From the IMG/VR virus record IMGVR_UViG_3300022752_000020, positions 62,001-126,000 of that record: a stretch of DNA of 64,000 bases. One strand, written 5' to 3'. Numbering within the stretch: position 1 is the stretch's first letter; the number at the start of each line of letters is the position of its first letter. The DNA comes from a virus. The position numbers and the translations under genes were made by a program. The notes beneath the pieces were generated by a model. That model saw nothing but the letters and a program-made list of their open reading frames with translations. It was not told where the DNA came from and ran no database searches. Positions 20,033-27,272 of the stretch are shown one piece after another.

Positions 20033-21211
20033 TTAGCTAAACTTGACGTTAGCTGTGTTCAATCCAACTTTACCCAAATAGTCTTGAGCGTTACCAAGAG
20101 AACTTGCTGTATTTGTCAACTCTACATAACCATAACGTGTCATAAATGATACGACTGGTTCAAATGTAGATGGATCCAATACAACACCACTGCTCATCAA
20201 TGGAATGTATGGGCAGTAGAATGCAGCAGCATCACTCTCGCTTGTACCTTTGTAACCAATTAGGATATCAGAGGTATCGCTAGCATATGTGTTTACATAT
20301 ACTTTCATAGCACTATTTAATGTACCAACTAGCTTGGTGTTAGTTGGAGCTTCAAATGTGCCTTCTGTTGTACGAGCAAATGCGCTGGTTGTAGCACTTT
20401 GTAGAATAGTTAGTACAAATGGACTTACTACTGCCCAGTTAGCAGCACCACGACGTGTGCGTTGAGCAATAATATTAGCAACACGGTTGATTAAAACTGC
20501 TAAAGCAGCATGTTCATCACCAACGAATGTAGCTGTACCACTTACAGTAGCTTGATTATATGTAGCAAGTGCAGGTCCGGCCAAGTTATTTAGACTTGCT
20601 AGAATTTCTTGATCGATTTCAGCAGTAATTTCCTGTGCTAGAGCAGCCATGATCTCTGCTTCAACATCAATGCCGTGTTGTGCTTGCATATCCTGAGCAG
20701 CCTCAAATGTCCAGCGAGCGCTTAACTTACGAGTTTTCGCTTCAACTGTTTGTTTGAGGATTTGAATGCTCATTCTACGACCAGCAACACCTTCCATTGT
20801 AGCTGTACTAGCAGCTTTGCCACTAGAAGCACCGGAATACTGTTCTGCAATCTTGAATGGGCTTAGTGCCTCTTCACCAGCAGTTGTTCCAACAATGTCA
20901 CCGTTAGCACCGACTGTGTCAGCATAACGTACTCTCAATGTATGGATTTGACCAACTGGTCCAGTTAGTGGTTGTACACCAACCAACTCGTTAGCAATAA
21001 CGGTTGGCATAACACGACGGATCACTGGAAGGATCACGCGGTTTAAAGTTGCGACGTTGCCAGCAGAAGTAGTACCAGCTGAAGCGGTTTCTGCGAGATA
21101 CTTACGAGTATTCTCTAGTGCTACACCCATCACTGATTTCTTTGTGCCTTGGAGGCCTTCGAGTAGAGCCTCTTTTGTCTCCTGCCAACGGTTTGTTAGT
21201 AGTTCAGACAT
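20033..21211 (-). CDS. 23: Major capsid protein gp23
   Basis: It forms the hexamers of the prohead (HK97 fold) and is cut by the gp21 protease. The N-terminal 41 residues look like the removable delta piece and end Y-L-A-E before T42, matching the T4 L/I-x-E cleavage rule. Following motifs include R-V-I-L-P-V-I-R-R-V-M-P and a late Y-C-P-Y-I-P-L segment typical of gp23. At 392 aa it is much shorter than T4 gp23 (521 aa). The ATG at 21211 has AAGGAGAAAG upstream and lies 10 nt past the gp22 stop. No gp24 vertex paralogue is seen in the window. Confidence 0.92.
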   Translation of the reverse strand: MSELLTNRWQETKEALLEGLQGTKKSVMGVALENTRKYLAETASAGTTSAGNVATLNRVILPVIRRVMPTVIANELVGVQPLTGPVGQIHTLRVRYADTVGANGDIVGTTAGEEALSPFKIAEQYSGASSGKAASTATMEGVAGRRMSIQILKQTVEAKTRKLSARWTFEAAQDMQAQHGIDVEAEIMAALAQEITAEIDQEILASLNNLAGPALATYNQATVSGTATFVGDEHAALAVLINRVANIIAQRTRRGAANWAVVSPFVLTILQSATTSAFARTTEGTFEAPTNTKLVGTLNSAMKVYVNTYASDTSDILIGYKGTSESDAAAFYCPYIPLMSSGVVLDPSTFEPVVSFMTRYGYVELTNTASSLGNAQDYLGKVGLNTANVKFS

Positions 21212-21221
21212 TTCTTTCTCC

Positions 21222-22322
21222 TTAATTAAGTCCAGCTAGGCGACGGATATCAACGATGTTACTATCGGGTTCGCTGCTGTTTGTCTTTTGTGTGGTAACC
21301 TTGTTACCGGTAATTTCCTTTGCCTCTACAAGTGCCTGTCTTTTCTTGGTTGTACCAGCACTACCTTCTATAATAGTTGGTAGATACTTGTTAAAACTTT
21401 CTGTTAGTCGTGTTGTTTGTACGCTTTCTAAAAGTTCACTCATAATTCCCTTTTGTTCTGCGTTTAATGGAGCAAGCAGTTCACCCATTACTTCTCTACG
21501 CTTGGCTGCTTCTTTTAGACGACGAATTTCCATTTCCTTGGTTTCTATAACTCTCTGTGCTTTCACTGCCACTGTATTAGCCATAGTGATGGCAGAGTCT
21601 TTCTTGTTTATAACCTTGAGCAATTTACTTGTTTCTGATTTCTCATTCAAGTAACTATTCTGGTATTCGTTGCTAAATGCTTCAAATATCTTACGACCAA
21701 AGTCTGCTCTACGGGCTGCTTCAATGTCCTCTTTAAGTTGTACAAGCTCTTTATTCAAGCTCTTTGTTACAACTTGCTCGACCATTACTGCGGCACGCTT
21801 CACAAAATCCTTTTTCATCTTTCCTAGCTGTTGGCGACCTTCTTTAATTAACTTAACTTTGGTCTGAGCTAGATCCTTCTTATCTGCATAAAATTCAGCA
21901 ATTTCATTAGCGAGAGCTTCAACCACAAATTCTTCTAGTTTAAAGAATTTTGTAGCCATAGACTTTTGATCTTCATGCAATTCTTTTACTTCTTTGGCGA
22001 GACTACGTGTGATGAACTCTTTGAGTACAGCACTGTCTTGCTTCATTTTCATTGCATACTTGGCTTTGGCTTCGGCTAATTGTTTACGATCTTCTGCGAA
22101 CTCAGCAATTTCAGGTGCTAGTTGATCTGCTACCATTCTGTCAATGGCTTCAATCATGACCGTACGATCATGCTCATAACGCTGAGCAAATTCTTCCCTT
22201 AATTGTTGGCTTAGCTGTTCACGATTTTCGGCAACACGGGCTTCCCATGCTTCCTCAATTTGAGATCTAATATCCTCACTAATCACATTGTTTTCAAATA
22301 AGCTTTTTAATACATCCAACAT
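21222..22322 (-). CDS. 22: Prohead core scaffold gp22
   Basis: It is the main internal scaffold of the prohead, degraded by gp21 during maturation. The 366 residues are almost wholly helical and highly charged, with long coiled-coil stretches (for example E-A-K-A-K-Y-A-M-K-M-K and R-R-L-K-E-A-A-K-R-R). The protein ends in a basic and polar tail. The start is an ATG at 22322 with GAGGAGAAT upstream. The position between the protease and capsid genes matches T4 21-22-23. It is longer than T4 gp22 (269 aa). Confidence 0.88.
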   Translation of the reverse strand: MLDVLKSLFENNVISEDIRSQIEEAWEARVAENREQLSQQLREEFAQRYEHDRTVMIEAIDRMVADQLAPEIAEFAEDRKQLAEAKAKYAMKMKQDSAVLKEFITRSLAKEVKELHEDQKSMATKFFKLEEFVVEALANEIAEFYADKKDLAQTKVKLIKEGRQQLGKMKKDFVKRAAVMVEQVVTKSLNKELVQLKEDIEAARRADFGRKIFEAFSNEYQNSYLNEKSETSKLLKVINKKDSAITMANTVAVKAQRVIETKEMEIRRLKEAAKRREVMGELLAPLNAEQKGIMSELLESVQTTRLTESFNKYLPTIIEGSAGTTKKRQALVEAKEITGNKVTTQKTNSSEPDSNIVDIRRLAGLN

Positions 22323-22338
22323 TGTGATTCTCCTCTTG

Positions 22339-22965
22339 TTATCGGAGCTTGCCTATTACTGCTAATAGGCTCTCTTTAATATACTTCTGTGCCTTGGCAT
22401 CTTTCTTCACTTCCTCCGCTATGCGTAAGGCTCTATAACCACCACGACTATTCATCAAGTGTTCATAGATTGGTGTAGGATATGCACCTGGGGCACTAGG
22501 TTGAGCTACCACATCCACTGTGATAATCTCAAAATCACTGACCTTGCCAGTACCATCTCCACTGACATTGCCGGATCCTCTACTACTTACTCCCAACTTA
22601 ACTCCACTTTCTAACATGGTACGAACTAATTGTCCCATGGGTGTTGGCAGTATTTTAAACTTTCCATAACCATTTGGACCGTCCATCCACATTTCTGTAA
22701 TCATGTGGCTTACACGGTCCAAATTAATTTTTAAATCATCTGGATGATCTACTTCACCGAGAACGCTATATCCTCCTGATATCTGATCGTTCAAAGTTTT
22801 GACAGCTCGCTCTATCTCATCAACAGGATATATTCTCTGGTTGGCATTTTTAATACCACCTTGAATACAAATACCTTTCATAAAAAGGTCTTTACCATTT
22901 TCACCTTGACTTTCGACCACGACACGAGCCTGATCGAAACTCAAGTTTTCACGTAAGTAGCTCAT
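22339..22965 (-). CDS. 21: Prohead protease gp21
   Basis: This serine protease cleaves the scaffold and capsid N-termini. The catalytic His is in G-E-V-D-H-P-D-D (His74) and the Ser is in G-V-S-S-R-G-S-G (Ser127/128). Both match the herpes-assemblin-like fold of T4 gp21. The N-terminal part carries G-I-K-N-A-N-Q-R-I-Y-P, also conserved in the family. The length of 208 aa is close to T4 gp21. The gene starts 10 nt after the gp67-like gene, without a strong Shine-Dalgarno, so coupling is likely. Confidence 0.93.
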   Translation of the reverse strand: MSYLRENLSFDQARVVVESQGENGKDLFMKGICIQGGIKNANQRIYPVDEIERAVKTLNDQISGGYSVLGEVDHPDDLKINLDRVSHMITEMWMDGPNGYGKFKILPTPMGQLVRTMLESGVKLGVSSRGSGNVSGDGTGKVSDFEIITVDVVAQPSAPGAYPTPIYEHLMNSRGGYRALRIAEEVKKDAKAQKYIKESLLAVIGKLR

Positions 22966-22975
22966 CTATCTGTGT

Positions 22976-24013
22976 TTACTTGGCTCTTTTTGGTGCGCCG
23001 TTTAGTGGACTCTTTGTGTTTAGTCCACCAACTTGACCTGCTGCGCCGCCTGTACCTGCACCCCAAGCTTTACCTTCTGCTTCACCTTTCTTCTCTGCAC
23101 CGTGTCCAGGCTCTTTCTTCTTAAAGCCTGTCTTACCAGCATTGCCACCTGGCTTGTTTACATTGCCAAAATCTTCAATTTGTGGCTTGCTTTGTTTAAA
23201 CACACCGTTACCTTGTATAGTACGTCCTGCACCTACTTCTACAGGAGCAGCACCATTACGGCCACTTAGAATGTTTTGATTTGTACCACCCATGTCATTT
23301 TTCATGTTGTCGATGATACTTTTTGTGTTAACACCATCATCACCCATTTTACCCCAGGTGTTATAGTTACCACCACCTACTTTCTCTACATATTCACGGA
23401 TGAAGTCTTCATCACTGCGTGACTCTTCTTCCTCTTCTTCCTCTTCCTCTTCTTCACTACGCTTTTCAAAGTACATACTGTCTTTTGTAGGTTCTTCTTC
23501 ACCGCCCATGTCATCGCCGCCCATGCCCATGTCATCGCCGCCCATGCCCATGTCGTCGCCTTCTTCACCACCTTCATCACCCATTAGACTTTCAAACTCG
23601 TCTCTTAGTGCTTCAAGTTCTGATTCTAGATCGTCCAAACGGTCACCAAGTTCTTCTTCTCCACCAGCACCCATGTCCATGTCGCCGCCCATTTCATCGT
23701 CGCCGCCCATGTCCAACTCATCACCACCTTCATCACCAACGTCACCTAGCATGTCGTCGGATGAATCACCACCGAAGGCTTCCATACCTGGCTCTGTTGG
23801 CTCAGGTAACATACCCATGTTTTCTTCGACATCGTCCTCATCGTCATCACGTGACTCTTCGGTTTCCTCTTCTTCGAAATCATCGGCTAATAAATTCTCG
23901 TAAATCTCGCGGCTTTTAGCCACGACTATATCATGAAATAACTCTCGTGCTCGTGCTTCCTCATCGTTAATAAGGTACTCAAGCATCTGTTCGAACTTTG
24001 AACGATCTCCCAT
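22976..24013 (-). CDS. 67: Acidic prohead core protein, gp67-like (345 aa)
   Basis: The first 45 residues (FEQMLEYLINDEEARARELF, then a V-V-A-K-S-R-E-I helix) resemble the start of T4 gp67, a prohead core protein, and the position next to 21-22-23 fits. The middle (about 50-205) is extremely acidic, with repeated G-G-D-D-M-G-M-G units and an unbroken run of eleven Glu. The C-terminal 100 residues are Gly/Lys-rich and basic. T4 gp67 is only about 80 aa, so this is greatly extended. The start ATG at 24013 has AGGAG upstream. A core function is likely; the role of the acidic part is unknown. Confidence 0.65.
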   Translation of the reverse strand: MGDRSKFEQMLEYLINDEEARARELFHDIVVAKSREIYENLLADDFEEEETEESRDDDEDDVEENMGMLPEPTEPGMEAFGGDSSDDMLGDVGDEGGDELDMGGDDEMGGDMDMGAGGEEELGDRLDDLESELEALRDEFESLMGDEGGEEGDDMGMGGDDMGMGGDDMGGEEEPTKDSMYFEKRSEEEEEEEEEEESRSDEDFIREYVEKVGGGNYNTWGKMGDDGVNTKSIIDNMKNDMGGTNQNILSGRNGAAPVEVGAGRTIQGNGVFKQSKPQIEDFGNVNKPGGNAGKTGFKKKEPGHGAEKKGEAEGKAWGAGTGGAAGQVGGLNTKSPLNGAPKRAK

Positions 24014-24090
24014 TTTGGTCTCCTATAGGTTATGAGCTGTCAAGTATTATTTACATATAACTGTAAAAAAGGGTGTCTAATGGCTAAAAT
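24014..24090 (-). promoter_or_regulatory. Leader before the capsid-core genes with late-promoter-like box
   Basis: The minus strand reads TATATGTAAATAATA (24059-24045), similar to the GTAAATA boxes elsewhere. A TTGACA has no matching -10 before the ATG. Then comes ATAGGAGACC as ribosome binding site. It could be a late promoter giving extra expression of the 67-21-22-23 block. No clear terminator was found here. Confidence 0.35.
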
Positions 24091-24702
24091 TTAACGTATT
24101 TTATCCCATGTTGATATCATTTTTCTAAAATCTTCGTATAGTATTTGGTAATAGTTATCATATGTCCATTTGGTCTCAAAGAAATTTGGAATAGTCACTC
24201 TAAAATATTTGATATGCGTATTTTCTTTAATAATATTTTCTGTTTGTTTGAGCCAATTGCCATAGAATGTAGCGGCATGATCAGCAGGTCTATAGTTAAT
24301 TGTGCCTGCAAATACGTTATTAATTTTACCATCAATGCCTTCAAAATCAAACCCAAATATATAGACTTCATCAGGACAATGAGTCTTACTTAGATACAAG
24401 GCAGTGGGACCACTACTATAGCCTAAAGCTGGATCTATATAGTTTAAATTTTGATATTTTAAGGTTTTTTGAGTTATATATGTATAGACATTATGATCCT
24501 GCATATAGCCAGTGTTATGCAATTCTTCTAACATTTTTTTATCAACGGCTATGAGGTAATCAGGCTTATAAACCCTATAAACAGCATTACATGCATATAT
24601 TGTTCCATAGGGCTTAACTTCATCAAAATCTATATTTAGGCGTGTTTTTCCGTTGCCAAATATAAAATGTCGTATTACATTGGCTTTCTTCGACACATCC
24701 AT
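24091..24702 (-). CDS. Putative glycan-modifying protein (203 aa)
   Basis: The protein has F-G-N-G-K-T-R-L-N-I-D-F-D near the start, then Y-G-T-I-Y-A-C-N-A-V-Y-R and P-D-Y-L-I-A-V-D. Later it has V-Y-I-F-G-F-D-F-E-G. This order recalls the Rossmann-like DUF115 and sialyltransferase-type proteins, where G-N-G and G-F-D elements line the nucleotide site. I cannot confirm a donor or acceptor. The start (ATG 24702) overlaps the methyltransferase-like gene by 28 nt. It sits inside the head-gene operon, so it may modify a virion component; this is inference. Confidence 0.4.
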   Translation of the reverse strand: MDVSKKANVIRHFIFGNGKTRLNIDFDEVKPYGTIYACNAVYRVYKPDYLIAVDKKMLEELHNTGYMQDHNVYTYITQKTLKYQNLNYIDPALGYSSGPTALYLSKTHCPDEVYIFGFDFEGIDGKINNVFAGTINYRPADHAATFYGNWLKQTENIIKENTHIKYFRVTIPNFFETKWTYDNYYQILYEDFRKMISTWDKIR

Positions 24703-25271
24703 GCTACGTTTTGAAACTCATCATACATATAATCTTCTAGTTTATTTCTATCAATTGTTTCTTGTATGTCAGCATCTACTATCTCACACCAATTCCAGAT
24801 ACGACGATTAATATTTTGTTCAAAAATATCTCTATCTTTACAATAATCATGGGCCATGATGAAATCACCGGGCTTTAAATAATCTGTAAGTAAATTTACT
24901 TCCATTTGCTTTAATCCACCGTCGCAGAGTAAAACAGTGGTGCCACTACGCTGTAGATTAGCTATAATTTCTTCTTTATTATCTGGTCTTAGATTCATGT
25001 AATCATCAGTAAAAAGATTACATATTCTAACATTAATACCTTCATTACTTAACATTACATACCAACCTTGTGGATATAGTTCATAACTGATCATTTCATA
25101 TTCATGACCAACTTCTTTTAAAAGTCTGTTTAGTGCCAAGCTAGTAGCACCTTGAGCTATACCAATTTCTATAACTGTTGTGGGCTTTATTTTATGAAAA
25201 AAATCCCTAAAAACTTCCTGAAATCTATAATGTTGCTGGCACACTAGGCCATCAATTGGTGGATGTTCCAT
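24675..25271 (-). CDS. Class I methyltransferase-like protein (198 aa)
   Basis: Residues about 33-46 (T-V-I-E-I-G-I-A-Q-G-A-T-S-L) match the SAM-binding motif I of class I methyltransferases of the CmcI / rhamnosyl O-methyltransferase type. They are followed by an I-S-Y-E-L acidic strand end and L-L-C-D-G-G-L. An M-A-H-D-Y motif lies near residue 140, where this family places metal or acid residues. The start is an ATG at 25271 with AAAGGA upstream. With the neighbouring 203-aa protein it forms a small modification pair within the head operon. The substrate is unknown. Confidence 0.55.
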   Translation of the reverse strand: MEHPPIDGLVCQQHYRFQEVFRDFFHKIKPTTVIEIGIAQGATSLALNRLLKEVGHEYEMISYELYPQGWYVMLSNEGINVRICNLFTDDYMNLRPDNKEEIIANLQRSGTTVLLCDGGLKQMEVNLLTDYLKPGDFIMAHDYCKDRDIFEQNINRRIWNWCEIVDADIQETIDRNKLEDYMYDEFQNVAWMCRRKPM

Positions 25272-25290
25272 ATTATTCCTTTATAAATGA

Positions 25291-25533
25291 TTAGGCAGCA
25301 GGCTGTGCAGGTTCAGTGCCGTACATTTTTTGAACAAACTCCATTTCTTCTTCTGTTTCTAAAATGTGTGCTTCCGAAGCCTTACGTAAATCATTTATCT
25401 GTTTCAGGGTTAACCTAGTTTTTCTTTGGTCTGTACGCATTAGTTCATCAAGATCCCGTGCAGAATCAAATCTGAAATCATTCACAATCTTATTTGTTTC
25501 TGTATTAAGGTAAAATAGTTCTCGAAGTATCAT
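25291..25533 (-). CDS. Conserved small protein between portal and protease genes (80 aa)
   Basis: A short helical, charged protein starting MILRELFYLNTETNKIVNDF, with an R-L-T-L-K-Q-I-N-D-L-R-K-A helix and a Pro/Ala tail. Its position directly after gp20 equals that of the small prohead core genes 67/68 in T4, though I see no convincing sequence match. The ATG at 25533 lies 11 nt after the gp20 stop. A core or assembly role is a guess from position. Confidence 0.6.
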   Translation of the reverse strand: MILRELFYLNTETNKIVNDFRFDSARDLDELMRTDQRKTRLTLKQINDLRKASEAHILETEEEMEFVQKMYGTEPAQPAA

Positions 25534-25544
25534 AGTGTATTTAT

Positions 25545-27269
25545 TTACATTGGAGCCTGTACTGGAGGTGTTGCTCCCATACCTGTATCCATACCCGGTG
25601 GCATAGCTCCTTGCTGTGTCATATCTTCTGGTGCAGTAGTATCGCTGCTCATCTCTAAATCGCTGTCAATTCCTGCTGCACTAATGCCTGCACCGCGTAA
25701 TTCTCCGCTGGAATCAGTACCTGTGATAGGTGCCATGCCCTTCTCTTGACGCCATAGATTTTCGTTTTCTGCCATCTCTTCTTCACTTAAACCTAGGAAT
25801 CTCTTTAGGGCAAAACGCTTACTGATATAAGGAACTTGTTGTATGGTATTAAATGTATTGATCCTCTGTCCATCCATCTCACTTTGACGATAAGCAGCAA
25901 AGTTTAATGGTGCTTGAAATTTTAACTCAAACAAACTTGTGTCAATGTTTACACCTTTACTATAGAGGAACCTCTTAAATTCCTCATCAAAAACACTGGT
26001 TAACAATGTTTGTAGTCTCATACAATAATTATTAAAACGTAGTTCTTGTATATAGGCTGTACCTACACGACCATCGTTATATTGCTGTTGTCCATCATCT
26101 GGACCGCTGGGAAGATAGCTACTCGGTATACGCAAAGCTCTAAATAATTTGTTTGTAAAATATCTTAAATCGTCAATTTCACCAAGATTTTGACCGCCTG
26201 CTAGTGTTTCTACCTTACTGCCTCTACCGCCTTCAGTCTGCGGGAAGAAATAGTCTTCACCAATACTCAATGGGTTGTAAGCACTATCAATAATGTTCAT
26301 ACCACCGCCATTTTGACTAGGAATACGACGTTGATGTATTTCATTTTTAACACGCTCTACAAAGCTCATAGCCATATGACTGGGCATATTTCCCACATCA
26401 ATATAGAAAATTCTACGCTCTGGAGCACGTTGTATACGATAGATTAAAATAGCATCTTCTAATAATTCTTTTTGTTTATAAACTTTAAAAACTTGTTCAA
26501 GTAGACTAGTACCAAATGGATAATTGTTGTCAAGACCTTCACTTAAACTCAAATGTATAACGTGAGCAGCATCAATGGCCATCTCATTTTCGTTGATACT
26601 AAAGCGATCTCCGTACTGACTAGGATATGCACCTGTAGCACCACGAGCCATACCTCCACCTGCTACATAATTACTACCTCTATTGTTAGTTTGATATGGA
26701 CTTAATTGAATTTGAGTAGCTACTAAATGTGTAAAATTAGGATTTAAATCTCTAATTACATATTGTTCAGGCTTTTTACCTTCACTTTCATTAACAATTA
26801 CCTTGACTAATTTACTGGGGTCTATGTAAAACCATTTCTGTGTTTCTGGATCACGAATAAAAAAACTATCACCAAATTTAAAAGTATTTCGTACCATACG
26901 AAAAAATCTTACATCAAATTGTTGTAGTTTGAACCATTGCTGTAAGTATTCTCTGAGCACACGAATTTCTGTATTTGTGGCACGATCCTTAAAACTTAGA
27001 CTAAAAGTTGTATTATTTTCTTTATTTTTTTGTGTACAAAATTCTGCAAGTATATCCAATGCTGCATTAACTTCTGGATCCATGTCCATGGTCTCATATT
27101 GCATATATCTTTCAATACGATTTGGACTACCGGTGTAGATATCAGGTAGATAACTGCTATAATTACTACGAGCAGGTCCTGGCTTATTACCTGAATTCAT
27201 ACCATTAATCACGCTAAGGCCTGATTGATTACTGGTATCAACAGGTGTAAAGTATCTACGCCAACTCAT
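25545..27269 (-). CDS. 20: Portal protein gp20
   Basis: It forms the dodecameric head vertex through which DNA is packaged and to which the neck and tail join. The 574 residues (T4: 524) show hallmark segments: M-D-P-E-V-N-A-A-L-D-I-L-A-E-F, the F-K-F-G-D-S-F-F stretch, R-A-P-E-R-R-I-F-Y-I-D-V-G-N, and L-A-G-G-Q-N-L-G-E-I-D-D. The last 60 residues are Met/Pro/Gly-rich and probably disordered. The ATG at 27269 comes 3 nt after the tape measure stop, so the two are co-transcribed. Confidence 0.93.
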   Translation of the reverse strand: MSWRRYFTPVDTSNQSGLSVINGMNSGNKPGPARSNYSSYLPDIYTGSPNRIERYMQYETMDMDPEVNAALDILAEFCTQKNKENNTTFSLSFKDRATNTEIRVLREYLQQWFKLQQFDVRFFRMVRNTFKFGDSFFIRDPETQKWFYIDPSKLVKVIVNESEGKKPEQYVIRDLNPNFTHLVATQIQLSPYQTNNRGSNYVAGGGMARGATGAYPSQYGDRFSINENEMAIDAAHVIHLSLSEGLDNNYPFGTSLLEQVFKVYKQKELLEDAILIYRIQRAPERRIFYIDVGNMPSHMAMSFVERVKNEIHQRRIPSQNGGGMNIIDSAYNPLSIGEDYFFPQTEGGRGSKVETLAGGQNLGEIDDLRYFTNKLFRALRIPSSYLPSGPDDGQQQYNDGRVGTAYIQELRFNNYCMRLQTLLTSVFDEEFKRFLYSKGVNIDTSLFELKFQAPLNFAAYRQSEMDGQRINTFNTIQQVPYISKRFALKRFLGLSEEEMAENENLWRQEKGMAPITGTDSSGELRGAGISAAGIDSDLEMSSDTTAPEDMTQQGAMPPGMDTGMGATPPVQAPM

Positions 27270-27272
27270 ATG

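Noticed and set aside
23400-23903. Plus-strand Ser/Pro-rich frame opposite the gp67-like gene
   Set aside because: It mirrors the Asp/Glu/Gly codons of the real gene and has no start signal.
24037-24042. TTGACA as a sigma70 -35 before the gp67-like gene
   Set aside because: No -10 lies 15-19 nt downstream; that position is already at the ribosome binding site and start.
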